Source of the DNA: Planctomycetota bacterium
GTDB taxonomy: Bacteria; Planctomycetota; PLA2; JAEUHO01
Reading direction: 5' to 3'
Assembly: GCA_020631815.1 (NCBI GenBank)
Contig: JACKGW010000013.1
Location: 24,599-88,598 of the forward strand
Length of the DNA: 64,000 nucleotides
Every line of letters begins with the position of its first letter. The first letter of the stretch is position 1. This document shows positions 18,355 through 26,938 of the stretch, piece after piece. The notes under the pieces are model-generated. The model did not search any database. It was not told where the DNA came from and worked only from the letters and a program-made list of their open reading frames with translations. A program made the position numbers and the translations under genes.

Positions 18355-20619
18355 ATGCCGCCGCGCGACCCGCCCGCTACCGAGCTGCTCGGCGCCGCTT
18401 CCACGGAGCAGGTGCACGTCGGCGTCGCGCTCGACCTGCCCCTGCGCCGCCTGTTCACCTACCGCGTACCCCCCGAGCTGGCTGCGCGCGCAGGCGTCGG
18501 CCACCGCGTGGTGGTGCCGTTCCGAGGCAAGCCGCGCATCGGCTTCGTGGTCGAGCGCCACGACGCGCCGCCGCTGGCGCGCATCCTCGACGTGGCCGAG
18601 GCGCCCGACGCCGAGCCCCTGCTGACGCCCGAGCTGCTGGCGCTCGGCCGGTTCGTGGCCCGCTACTACGGCAGCTCGCTCGGCGAGGCGCTGGGCGCCA
18701 TGGTCCCACGCGCCGTGCGCCACAAGGGCCGGGGCCGTCGGCAGGTGCGCGTGCGCGCCGGGCCCGAGGCCCCGCGCGAGGTGGAGGACCTCGCCGACCT
18801 CACGCCCGCCCAGCGTCGCGTGCTCCGACGCCTGCTGCCCGAGCCCGACGGCCTGGTCCTCGCCGACCTGCTGGCCGCGGCCTCGGTGTCGCGTAGCCCG
18901 GTGACCAGCCTGGAGAAGCGCGGTCTCGTCACGCTCGAAGACGAACGCGTCGACCCGGACCCGCTCGGCGCGGAGGCCGCCGCACGACCGACACCGGATA
19001 CCCCCCCCACCTTGACGCCGCCGCAGCAGGCCGCGGTGCAGTCGCTGTGCGACGCGCTGGACGCGGGCGAAGCCGCGACGTTCCTCCTCCACGGCGTCAC
19101 GGGCAGCGGCAAGACGGAGGTGTACCTACGGGCGTTGGCGCACGCGCGCGAGCAGGGACGCCAGGCCATCGTCCTCGTGCCCGAGATCGCACTCACACCG
19201 CAAACCGTTCGCCGCTTCCGCCGACGCTTCGAGCACGTGGCCGTGCTGCACTCGGGCATGACCGAGTCGGCGCGTGCCCACGCGTGGCAGCGGGTCCGTC
19301 AAGGCGAGGTGGACGTGGTGATCGGTCCGCGCAGTGCCGTGTTCGCCCCGCTGCCGCGGCTGGGTCTCGTCATCGTCGACGAGGAGCAGGAAGGCTCGTT
19401 CAAGCAGCAAGTCACGCCGCGCTACCACGCCCGTGACGTCGCTCTCGTGCGCGCACGCGACACGGGCGCGGTGGTCGTGCTGGGCAGTGCCACGCCGTCG
19501 CTGGAGACGTGGCACAACGCCGAGCGTGGCCGCTGGACGACGCTCGTGCTGCCCGAGCGCGTGGCGGGCCGCTCACGGCCCGATGTGCGCATCGTCGACC
19601 TCGGCGATCCCGACGAGCGCCCCCCGGGGCGCGACCACGTGGGACGGACGCTCTTCGCCCACCTGCAGGAAGCGCTGGCCGACAAGGGCCAGGCGATCCT
19701 CTTCCACAACCGACGCGGCTACGCCACGAGTGTGGCCTGTCCACGGTGCGGGCACGTGCTCGCCTGTAGCCACTGCAGCGTCTCGCTGACGTACCACCGC
19801 AGCGGACACAGCGCGATCTGCCATCTGTGCGGCCACGGCGAGCGCTTGCCGCCCGCCTGCCCCGAGTGCGCGTTGCCCACGATGGACTTCCACGGGCTCG
19901 GGACGCAGACGATCGAGGAGGAGCTGGCGCGGCGTCTCCCCGATGCCCGCGTGGAGCGCATGGACTCGGACACCATGACGCGGCGCGGCTCGCACGAGAG
20001 CGTGCTCGAGCGCTTCGGCCGCGGCGAGATCGACGTGCTGCTCGGCACGCAGATGATCGCCAAGGGCCTCGACTTCCCCAACGTGCTGCTGGTCGGCGTG
20101 GTCGCGGCCGACACGCTCTTGGCCCTTCCCGACTTCCGCAGCGCCGAGCGCACGTTCGACCTGCTGGCGCAAGTCGCGGGGCGCGCGGGCCGCGGCGAGC
20201 GAGGCGGACGCGTCGTGATCCAGACGCGACGCCCGGACCACGCAGCCATCCGGCTTGCCGCGGACGAGGACATGGCCGCCTTCGCCGAGCGGGAGCTCGC
20301 CGACCGCAAGCTGTTCGGCTACCCACCGCACCGTCGCCTGCTACGGGTCTTGGTGCGCGCGCGCGACGAAGCGCGAGCCGACGAGCACGCGCAGCTGGCG
20401 CGGGACGCCCTGGTCGCAGGCGCCGTGAACACCACGCAGATCCTCGGCCCCGCCGCTCCGCTGCGCGCCAAGATCCAAGGCTGGCATCGCCGCCACGTCC
20501 TCGTGAAGGCGACGGATCACCGCGAAATCGGTCGGCTGCTCGACGTGCTGCGCAGCTTGCCGCGTCCGCCCAAGGGCATCGAGATTGCCTGGGACGTGGA
20601 CCCGCTCTCGCTCGTGTAG
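18355..20619 (+). CDS. priA: primosomal replication restart helicase PriA
   Basis: A 754-residue superfamily 2 helicase that rebuilds replication forks at stalled or recombined DNA. The N-terminal 3'-OH-binding region (VALDLPLRRLFTYRVP) is intact. Walker A is GVTGSGKTEV near residue 246, Walker B is LVIVDEEQEGSFKQ, and the zinc-binding insert has paired CxxC knuckles (CPRCGH, CSHC, CHLCGH, CPEC) near 462-508. The C-terminal helicase half ends with the usual WDVDPLS motif. Length matches the family (about 730-800). Zinc ligands and helicase residues all appear intact, so it should be functional. Confidence 0.95.
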   Translation: MPPRDPPATELLGAASTEQVHVGVALDLPLRRLFTYRVPPELAARAGVGHRVVVPFRGKPRIGFVVERHDAPPLARILDVAEAPDAEPLLTPELLALGRFVARYYGSSLGEALGAMVPRAVRHKGRGRRQVRVRAGPEAPREVEDLADLTPAQRRVLRRLLPEPDGLVLADLLAAASVSRSPVTSLEKRGLVTLEDERVDPDPLGAEAAARPTPDTPPTLTPPQQAAVQSLCDALDAGEAATFLLHGVTGSGKTEVYLRALAHAREQGRQAIVLVPEIALTPQTVRRFRRRFEHVAVLHSGMTESARAHAWQRVRQGEVDVVIGPRSAVFAPLPRLGLVIVDEEQEGSFKQQVTPRYHARDVALVRARDTGAVVVLGSATPSLETWHNAERGRWTTLVLPERVAGRSRPDVRIVDLGDPDERPPGRDHVGRTLFAHLQEALADKGQAILFHNRRGYATSVACPRCGHVLACSHCSVSLTYHRSGHSAICHLCGHGERLPPACPECALPTMDFHGLGTQTIEEELARRLPDARVERMDSDTMTRRGSHESVLERFGRGEIDVLLGTQMIAKGLDFPNVLLVGVVAADTLLALPDFRSAERTFDLLAQVAGRAGRGERGGRVVIQTRRPDHAAIRLAADEDMAAFAERELADRKLFGYPPHRRLLRVLVRARDEARADEHAQLARDALVAGAVNTTQILGPAAPLRAKIQGWHRRHVLVKATDHREIGRLLDVLRSLPRPPKGIEIAWDVDPLSLV

Positions 20620-20626
20620 GCGTCAG

Positions 20627-21688
20627 CTAGCGTTGCTTTGTGACCGTGGACGCGCGCCAGGCGTCGAACCACTGCACCCAGCCACGCGGGTGCGTTCCGA
20701 GGCCCGCACGGACCTCGGCCGAGAGTGGCGCGCCCTGCAGCTTCTCCGCGTAGCTGGTGAGCAAGTCCACGAGCATCGGCCGTGCGTCGGGCGGAGCCTT
20801 CGAGAGCAGCACGATCAGTCGCTCGAAGCCCGCGGGGTCGCCGGAGCGCTCCAGCGCCGCCGCCGCCGCATAGCGCACGCGCACGTGGTTGTCCCCGAGA
20901 CCCTGGACCAGGTACTCGGTGGCTCCCGTCGCATCGAGCGCGCCCAGGGCCCGCATCGTGTGGAGGCGAACGACGGGGTCCGGATCCTCGACCAAGTCCC
21001 CCAACCGCGGGAGCGCATCGCGCTTCGTCTGCAGGTCGGGCTCCTGGCCGATGGCGCGCCGCGCCTCGATCACGTGCGCAAGCACCAGCGGCGCGTAGCG
21101 ACGCACCTCGCCCGGACGGTTTCGAGCGCAGTACGCCAGCAGCGGGCCCAGCGGCGTGTTCGGGTCCCGCCGCACGCTCAGGGCGATGAGCGCGTTGCCC
21201 ACCATGCGCGGGTCGTTGATGGTCAGACCGCGGACGAGGACGTCGGTCGCGCTCGGATCGGTCGCGAAGCCCAAGACGGCAAGGGCCATCGCCTGCTGCG
21301 CCTTGCCCACGTGACCGCCCGCGGCCGTGTCGAGCAGGGGACGGTTCGCGTCCGCGTCCTGGGTCAGCTGCCAGGCGTAGCCGTCGGCCTCCTCGGGACG
21401 CGCGGAGCCGCGCGCCTCCTCCCAGGCAGCGAGGTTGGCCTCGAGGCGGCGCCACAGCTGCACGTCGCTCGGGCTGCTGACGATCGGGGGCTGCGCGGCC
21501 GGCGACCGTCCACGCGACGCCCCGTAGCCGCCCGAGCCGTCCGGCGAGCCCTGCAGCGCTCCCGGCCCGTCGCCGCGCGGCGCCGTCGAGGAGGGGGAGA
21601 CGGCGCACGCGGAGAAGGCGAGCCCTGCCGCCGCAAGCACGGCGAGGCCGAGGCGCGGACGAAGACGGGGCTGGATGGTGCGGCTCAC
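20627..21688 (-). CDS. HEAT-repeat lipoprotein
   Basis: A 353-residue protein with a lipoprotein signal: basic start, hydrophobic core (13-27) and a lipobox FSAC with the lipid-bearing Cys28. After a Pro/Ser/Gly-rich spacer comes a helical array of HEAT-like repeats from about residue 90. The repeats carry the pattern Asp-Pro-x-Val-Arg-x-x-A (DPDPVVRLHTMRALGALD, then DNHVRVRYAAAAALERSGDP). Such arrays are protein-binding scaffolds; this one would be tethered to a membrane. It starts inside the thioesterase stop (4-bp overlap), indicating coupled expression with an otherwise unrelated enzyme. Confidence 0.78.
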   Translation of the reverse strand: MSRTIQPRLRPRLGLAVLAAAGLAFSACAVSPSSTAPRGDGPGALQGSPDGSGGYGASRGRSPAAQPPIVSSPSDVQLWRRLEANLAAWEEARGSARPEEADGYAWQLTQDADANRPLLDTAAGGHVGKAQQAMALAVLGFATDPSATDVLVRGLTINDPRMVGNALIALSVRRDPNTPLGPLLAYCARNRPGEVRRYAPLVLAHVIEARRAIGQEPDLQTKRDALPRLGDLVEDPDPVVRLHTMRALGALDATGATEYLVQGLGDNHVRVRYAAAAALERSGDPAGFERLIVLLSKAPPDARPMLVDLLTSYAEKLQGAPLSAEVRAGLGTHPRGWVQWFDAWRASTVTKQR

Positions 21689-22146
21689 GAGCGCTCCCTG
21701 GCGGACGCGGGATTGGACGCCGGGGACGCGTCCGACCCTGCGGGTGCGTGCGCGGTCAGGATCTCGGCCAGCTCCGGCGGCAGGCGCCGGGGGCGTCCGC
21801 TGGTGTCGGCGGCCGCCAGCACCGTGAAGCCCGTCGCCAGAAGGTCGCCGTCGCGATGGACTTCGTACACGAAGCGCAGGCGTACGCCCTTCACGCTGTC
21901 CAGGCGGGTGCGGACCTCGACCTCGTCGTCGTAGCGCGCGCTCTTGAGATGCCGCACGCCCGTCTCCGTGACCATCAGCAGCGTGCCCGCCTCTTCCAGC
22001 GCCCGGTAGGTGCTGCCGAGCGAGCGGAGGTACTCGGTCCGGCCTTGCTCGAACCAGACCAGGTAGTGGGCGTGGTAGGCCACGCCCATGCGATCGACCT
22101 CGCCGTAGCGGACGCGGAGCCGTGTGCTGTGCTCGGAGGGGGCCAC
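21685..22146 (-). CDS. acyl-CoA thioesterase, YbgC/4HBT hotdog family
   Basis: A 153-residue single hotdog-domain protein. The active-site region is RYGEVDRMGVAYHAHYLVWF, with the conserved Asp and the His-rich turn, followed by EQGRTEYLR. These are the family hallmarks for cleavage of acyl-CoA thioesters, in some members those linked to the Tol-Pal system. The last 25 residues are an Ala/Pro/Ser tail. The ATG at 22146 is close to the divergent promoter region of the next gene. Substrate chain length cannot be deduced. Coupled at its 3' end to the HEAT lipoprotein gene. Confidence 0.85.
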   Translation of the reverse strand: MAPSEHSTRLRVRYGEVDRMGVAYHAHYLVWFEQGRTEYLRSLGSTYRALEEAGTLLMVTETGVRHLKSARYDDEVEVRTRLDSVKGVRLRFVYEVHRDGDLLATGFTVLAAADTSGRPRRLPPELAEILTAHAPAGSDASPASNPASARERS

Positions 22147-22193
22147 AGGTCGATTATGGGGGTTCGCCCGGGCGAGGCCGATAATCTCGCCCC

Positions 22194-22658
22194 GTGCCTC
22201 CGGATGCCCCCGCCCCCATCCGCCGACCGCTGCGGCGGACCTCGTCCCTGGCGGCCATCGTCCTGGGCCTCTTGGTGCCGGGCGGCGGCCATCTGGTCGT
22301 CGGGCGCCCGGGCAAGGCCTTGCTCCTGCTGGTGACGATCGGCGGCCTGTTCGTGCTCGGCCTCTGGTTGACGGCCTTCACGGCCATCGACCCCGAGCGC
22401 CACGGGCTCTGGGCTGCCGCGCAGGCCGGGATCACGGGCCCCGCTCTCCTCACCTGGCATCTCACCCAGGGCCACGCCGAGCTCCTGGCCCCGCGCTGGC
22501 TGGACATCGGCCAGCTCTACGTGGGCATCGCTGGCCTGCTCAACCTCGTGGCCGTGACCGACGCGTGGGGCCATGCCCTGCGCCACAACGACCGCGTGGA
22601 CCGCTGGCGTCGGGCCACCGAAGCGCAGGCTGCCCGCGAGCCGGAGCTGCTCACGTGA
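22194..22658 (+). CDS. small multi-pass membrane protein, DUF6677/TM2-like
   Basis: A 154-residue protein with a GTG start, two well-defined N-terminal helices and two further hydrophobic segments (near 85-100 and 108-124). The start SSLAAIVLGLLVPGGGHLVVG followed by RPGKALLL is the TM2-like pattern of planctomycete DUF6677 proteins: a helix ending in PGxGH, a Gly-rich turn and a second helix. The function of these proteins is unknown. Its last four bases overlap the start of a second tiny membrane protein, and the two probably form a unit. The phylum link is my recollection of the family's spread, not a search result. Confidence 0.65.
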   Translation: MPPDAPAPIRRPLRRTSSLAAIVLGLLVPGGGHLVVGRPGKALLLLVTIGGLFVLGLWLTAFTAIDPERHGLWAAAQAGITGPALLTWHLTQGHAELLAPRWLDIGQLYVGIAGLLNLVAVTDAWGHALRHNDRVDRWRRATEAQAAREPELLT

Positions 22659-22843
22659 GACCCCTCGCCGAGCTCCTCTGGCTGGTCCCCCTGCTGCTGG
22701 CGATCAGCGTCGTGGTCGGTGCAGCCGGACATGAGGGTCGCCCTGCGATCCAGGCCTCCATCGGGCGCACGCTTCGCGCGTTCACCGTGGGCGTGCTGGG
22801 CCTGGCGGTCGTCATCCACCTGGTCGCCGCGATCCTCGCGTAG
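22655..22843 (+). CDS. 62-residue membrane protein
   Basis: A GTG start overlaps the previous stop (GTGA), giving a 62-residue protein with two hydrophobic helices (about 5-21 and 40-60) joined by a short basic loop (HEGRPAIQASIGRTLRAF). No family is recognised. The coupling and the matching membrane character of the preceding gene suggest a two-component membrane assembly. Alternative upstream starts in this frame would run into the neighbour. Confidence 0.55.
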   Translation: MRPLAELLWLVPLLLAISVVVGAAGHEGRPAIQASIGRTLRAFTVGVLGLAVVIHLVAAILA

Positions 22844-22850
22844 CGCACGC

Positions 22851-23933
22851 CTACCTGCGGCGGCGGACGCCGATCCCGGGGCGCCGCTCGACGCGTCCCT
22901 CCAGCTCCCAGCCCGTGAGCAACGCCGACACCTCGTGGCTGGCGAGTCCCGTCCGCCGCGCGAGCTCGTCGTCAGTCGCCCCGTCCAGCGTGTCGAGCAG
23001 GCGGTAGAGGCGCTCCGCGCGCGGGTCGTCGAAGCGCGGAGCATCGGGGAGCTGCAGCGGGCTGGCAGGGACGGGGTCGGTCCGCTCCCAGCCCAGGGCC
23101 TCGAGGACGTCCGCCGCGCTCCGCGCCAGGGCCGCCTCGCCGCGCCGCAGCAGCTCGAGACAGCCGGCGGACGAGGCCTGGTGCACGGAGGCTGGTACGG
23201 CAAACACCTCGCGGCCCTGCTCGAGGGCCATGCGGGCCGTGAGCAGGGCACCGCTCTTCACGGGCGCCTCGACCACGACCACGGCATCGCAGAGGGCCGC
23301 GACGAGGCGGTTGCGCCGCACGAAGCGCCAACGCTCCGGCCGCGTCCCCGGGGGCGCCTCGCCCAGCAGGGTCCCACGCTCGACGACCTGCAGGGCGAGG
23401 CTGCGATGCTCGGGCGGGTAGACGTGCTCGAGGCTGCCCGCGATGACGGCGCGCGTCACCCCGGCGGCATCGAGCGCTCCGCGATGCGCAGCGCCGTCGA
23501 TGCCGAGCGCGAGGCCGCTGACCACGTCGACACCGGCGGCGGCCAGCTCCTGGCCGAGGGCCCTCGCGAGGTCGGTGCCGTAGGGCGTCGCGGCCCGCGT
23601 GCCGACCACGGCCACCGCGCGCTTGCCCACGAGGGGTAGCGCGCCTTGAACGAACAGCGCCGGCGGCGGGTCGGCGAGCGCCGCCAGACGCGTTCGAGGC
23701 CACTCGTCATCCGCTGGCGTGAGGGCGCGTTGGGCCAGGCCCCCGAGATCGGCGAGCAGCTTGGGCACGCTCACGCGCGGGCGCTTGCGAAGCACGGCGG
23801 CCAGACGCTGCGAGGGCACGCGTCCCTCGACAAGGTCCTGCGGTGCCACGCCGTGGGCCAGCGCCTCGCGAACAGGGCGGGCAAGCGTTCCGCCCCACAG
23901 CGACAGGGTGAGCCAGGCGGTGCGTTCGTCCAC
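22851..23933 (-). CDS. dprA: DNA processing protein DprA/Smf
   Basis: A 360-residue DprA, the RecA loader that protects single-stranded DNA taken up in natural transformation. The Rossmann-like core (about 70-285) has the signature GTRAATPYGTDLARALG, then VSGLALGIDGAAHRGAL, and FVRRNRLVAALCDAVVVVEA with the conserved Arg-Asn-Arg-Leu. A C-terminal winged-helix domain (about 300-355, DELARRTGLASHEVSALLTG) is present. An N-terminal SAM-like extension is also normal. The neighbouring pilus genes make a role in DNA uptake plausible, although dprA also occurs in genomes not known to be competent. Confidence 0.93.
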   Translation of the reverse strand: MDERTAWLTLSLWGGTLARPVREALAHGVAPQDLVEGRVPSQRLAAVLRKRPRVSVPKLLADLGGLAQRALTPADDEWPRTRLAALADPPPALFVQGALPLVGKRAVAVVGTRAATPYGTDLARALGQELAAAGVDVVSGLALGIDGAAHRGALDAAGVTRAVIAGSLEHVYPPEHRSLALQVVERGTLLGEAPPGTRPERWRFVRRNRLVAALCDAVVVVEAPVKSGALLTARMALEQGREVFAVPASVHQASSAGCLELLRRGEAALARSAADVLEALGWERTDPVPASPLQLPDAPRFDDPRAERLYRLLDTLDGATDDELARRTGLASHEVSALLTGWELEGRVERRPGIGVRRRR

Positions 23934-23974
23934 ACCGACGCCACGTGGGGCGTTGCGGTGCGGTCACACGCGGT

Positions 23975-24715
23975 CTACTTGACTTGGTGCCAAAGGTGGC
24001 CGTCGTAGCCGACCCTGCCGATCGCAAGCCGCCCGGTGATGGCTCGGGCATGCTTGATCTCGTTGGTGGCGTCGAACGCCGCGCCGAGCACGGCGCCCGT
24101 CCATTCGGGGCGGTTGAGTCCGCCCGCGGAGCCGCTGTAGTCCGGTGCGTCCGTCATGACGATCGTGCCGCTCTGGTTCACGCAGAAGGTCCGGCGGCCG
24201 CTGTTGTTGTAGACGATCGGCCACGCGTAGCAGCACCACGTCACCTCGGAGAGGTTGATGTCGACGATGTCGTGGAACTGGCCGACGCGCTCCGGGTAGC
24301 GGCGCCCGTCGGGCTGCGGCAGGTAGATCTGGAAGCAGTAGCCGGCGCGCTGGATGTGGCCCCAGGGCGCGAGCACCGTCTGGAAGCTGCCGCTGGTGAG
24401 GATGGGCGGGCTGAGCGGGGGGCGGACAGGCGCGCCCAGCGGGGCGCGCGGGCCACGCATGCCCGCCATCTCCATGAAGCCGCCGAACTCGCCGATGCCG
24501 TCGCCGTCGCGATCGACGATGGCGCGCGCTTGGAACTGCGTCTGGGCCTGCGCAATGAGGCGCAGCGCGTCGATGGCTGCGACCTCGTTCGCCTGCAGCT
24601 TGCTGTTGAGGAAGTTGGGGATCGCGATCACGGCGATCAGGGCCAACACCGCCGTGACGACGATCAGCTCGATCAGGGTGAAGCCGCGGTTCGCGGCGCG
24701 CTTGACCTTGGACAT
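23975..24715 (-). CDS. type IV prepilin / type II pseudopilin
   Basis: A 246-residue prepilin. A 12-residue basic leader (to Gly) is cut before the Phe of GFTLIELIVVTAVLALIAVI, with the conserved Glu at mature position 5. The globular part carries an Asp-rich loop DRDGDGIGEFG near residue 68 that resembles the calcium site of GspG-type pseudopilins. It also has paired cysteines (WCCYAWP and FCVNQSG). The C-terminus ends HLWHQVK. Prepilin peptidase encoded at 33643-34782 would process it. It is the intact paralogue of the broken gene at 24993-25685. Length exceeds GspG (about 140) and is closer to planctomycete pilin-like proteins. Confidence 0.88.
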   Translation of the reverse strand: MSKVKRAANRGFTLIELIVVTAVLALIAVIAIPNFLNSKLQANEVAAIDALRLIAQAQTQFQARAIVDRDGDGIGEFGGFMEMAGMRGPRAPLGAPVRPPLSPPILTSGSFQTVLAPWGHIQRAGYCFQIYLPQPDGRRYPERVGQFHDIVDINLSEVTWCCYAWPIVYNNSGRRTFCVNQSGTIVMTDAPDYSGSAGGLNRPEWTGAVLGAAFDATNEIKHARAITGRLAIGRVGYDGHLWHQVK

Positions 24716-24918
24716 GCTCCCCCCCTGGGGCGCCGACGCCTTCCCTACCTGATCCCTGGATCACGGCACCGGGTGAAGCACCGACGACCCGTGTCCCTTT
24801 CGACTGGTCGCAGCGCGTGCTGAAGTGCGACGTCGTGTCGTGCAGGAATCGCGCTGGGGCCTGGGGCCTACGTCTCGGGGCCGTGGCCGTGCGCGCGGCT
24901 GCTCGCGCCAAAAGCGAT

Positions 24919-24950
24919 CGAGGCCGCGACCCTTGCAGGTCGCGGCCTCG
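24919..24950 (-). terminator. intrinsic terminator of the second pilin gene
   Basis: A perfect 13-bp stem (CGAGGCCGCGACC / GGTCGCGGCCTCG) with a 6-nt loop is followed, on the minus strand, by ATCGCTTTTGG. It lies 42 bp beyond the frame-restored stop of the second pilin gene. It is the clearest terminator in the window. Confidence 0.75.
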
Positions 24951-24992
24951 GAAGGTGGGAGTCGCCCGGCCGGCTGCCGGGGCGAGTGTGGA

Positions 24993-25685
24993 CTAGCCGA
25001 CCTGACGCCAGGTGAAGCCGCGGCGGGCCTGCCCAGCGGCCACCGATCGCGGGCTGGCTCGTGATGTCACCGGGCGCCGTGAAGGCGGCGTCATCCGGGC
25101 GGGGCCCGTCGGGACCGTCGAAGGGGTGGCGTCGTGTTCTCGGTCGCCAGGACGTCGCCGGCCTGGTTCACGAAGAACGTACGGTTGCCCGACTGCTGGT
25201 AGGAAGCCGGCCAGGCGTAGGCGCACCACGCCGTCTCGGCGAGGTCGGGGTCCTCGGCTGCGCCGTCGAGGGCCGCGCCGGCAGCACCCTCGACCACGCC
25301 AGCGCCGTTAGCGCCGGCAGCCAGATGCGGAACAGGTAGCCGCTCTTGCTCACGTAGCCACCGACGCCATCGGTGGCGACCGTGCGGAACGCGCCGGACA
25401 GGACCGGGGGGACGAGCGCGGCGGGCATGCGGCCGCGCCAGCGCCGGACAGCTCGTAGAACGTGCCGTACTCGCCGGTGCCGTCCGTGTCCAGGTCAAGG
25501 CGGCCGCCCTGCTGGAACTGGGCCTGGGCCGACACGAGGTTACGAAGGGTGGCGATGGCGGCCGTCTCGTTGGCCGACAAACGCGCGGCCAAGAGGTTCG
25601 GGATCGCGATCGCGGCGATGACGGCGATGATCGCGATCACGATCATCAGCTCGATCAGGGTGAAACCGCTCTGCTTGCGGGACAT
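24993..25685 (-). pseudogene. second type IV prepilin gene, broken by about four frameshifts
   Basis: The start is a perfect prepilin: MSRKQSG then FTLIELMIVIAIIAVIAAIA and an Asp-rich loop DLDTDGTGEYG. The open frame then drifts off at about 25430. The matching continuation lies in a second frame (VPPVLSGAFRTV, SGYLFRIW), a third from about 25315 (CAYAWPASYQQSGNRTFFVN), another from about 25117 (DDAAFTAPGDITSQPAI), and a return to the first near 25045 (GFTWRQVG, stop). Each segment aligns with the intact pilin next door. The net shift is zero. Restored, it would encode about 230 residues. Either the gene is decayed or this stretch has several miscalled bases. A gene finder would call only 25350-25685. 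Confidence 0.75.
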
Positions 25686-25853
25686 GTTTCTCTCGCTCCT
25701 GAAAATAGGGTTACGGGTGGTTGAGCCTGCTCCAGGCGGAGACGGCTGCCAGCGGGACCTCTCGGTCTCGCCCCCCCTGCCGGGCTCGCGGCAGAGCGCC
25801 GCGGTGAGGCGGCGTGTTCGACTCCGACCCCGGCTGAGGCCGGAGCGGTCCCC

Positions 25854-26867
25854 CTATCGGGTGCCGGGCTCGCCAGACTTGAGCGAGAGGCCCGCTTTTT
25901 GGGCCAGCGCCTCGAGAGAGGCCGCACGGTCGGCCTCCATCCGCGTCAGGAGGGCCTGCAGATAGGCCGCGCCGTTGACGGCGTTGATCTCGCGGGCCCG
26001 CCCGAGAGCCGCCTCGGCGTCGCTGGACGCACCGGCCGCCTCGAGCCCGATGGCTGCCTCGACGGCCACCCGGGCGTCCCCCGGAGCCACCCGCAGCAGG
26101 CGACGCCACGTGGCGGCTGCGCCTTCCGGGTCCTGCAGGTCGGCCAAGTCGCGCGCCAGAGCGAACACTACCTCCGCCCCCGTCCAGTCGTGGCCTTCGA
26201 AGAAGACCTCGCTGCTGGCGGGCAGGGGTTCGGCGAGGCCGCCCCAGGCCTTCGCGAGGAGGCCCTTGGCTTGCTCCCGCTGCTCCTGACGCACGGCCAC
26301 CGTGGCCCGGGTCTGGGCGCGGAAGACTCCCACCAAGGGGATCGTGTCGAGGTCCGACGGCGGATCCCTGAGGGCACCCAGGGCCTCGTCGTTGCGCTTG
26401 GCGCGGAGCAGCATCCGCGCGTGCTCGAGCTGGGCCAGCTCGCGGCCGACCCCGGGCGACTCCGCATTGACGGCCTCCGCGCCCGCGGCAATGGCCTCGT
26501 CGAGGCGCCCCGCCGAGGCCAGGGCCAGCGCGCGCATGCGGTGATGCAGGCCGCGCAAGTCGTCGGGGAGGCCCGCGAGCGGGTAGTCCTCTTCGAGAGC
26601 GCGCAAGACCACCGTGCCCGACGGGTCCTGCTGGAGCGGGATGGAGAGGTTCTCCATCTTCTTCTGCAGGGCCAGATGCTCGTCGGCTTCGTTGACGGCG
26701 CGCCGGTCCATCCAGGCCATCACCAGGGCCACGAGCAAGACGAGCCCAAGACCGTAGAGCAGGCTGCGCGAGAGGACGGGGTGGCGCAGACGCCACGGCA
26801 GCGCCGCGGCCGCCGGCGCCTTCGCGCCCGCCTGCGCCTGCTCCACCCGCGGCCGCTGCCCGTCCAC
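25854..26867 (-). CDS. membrane-anchored TPR-like protein
   Basis: A 337-residue protein with a GTG start, one transmembrane helix (about 36-52, LLYGLGLVLLVALVMAWM) and a long alpha-helical outer or cytoplasmic part. The helices repeat with spacing near 34 residues and small residues at TPR positions (GRLDEAIAAGAEAVNAE, then RNDEALGALRD and DAEAALGRAREINAVNGAA). It lies between the pilin genes and pilC in the same orientation. TPR proteins such as PilF/PilW help pilus or secretin assembly, so a role in the same apparatus is a reasonable inference. No lipobox is present. Confidence 0.7.
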   Translation of the reverse strand: MDGQRPRVEQAQAGAKAPAAAALPWRLRHPVLSRSLLYGLGLVLLVALVMAWMDRRAVNEADEHLALQKKMENLSIPLQQDPSGTVVLRALEEDYPLAGLPDDLRGLHHRMRALALASAGRLDEAIAAGAEAVNAESPGVGRELAQLEHARMLLRAKRNDEALGALRDPPSDLDTIPLVGVFRAQTRATVAVRQEQREQAKGLLAKAWGGLAEPLPASSEVFFEGHDWTGAEVVFALARDLADLQDPEGAAATWRRLLRVAPGDARVAVEAAIGLEAAGASSDAEAALGRAREINAVNGAAYLQALLTRMEADRAASLEALAQKAGLSLKSGEPGTR

Positions 26868-26938
26868 CGTCCCGTCTCCCTTGCCGGCTCGCTCACGATG
26901 CCCTGGCGGGCGCGACGGCAGCCGCGCCCGCCGGGAGC

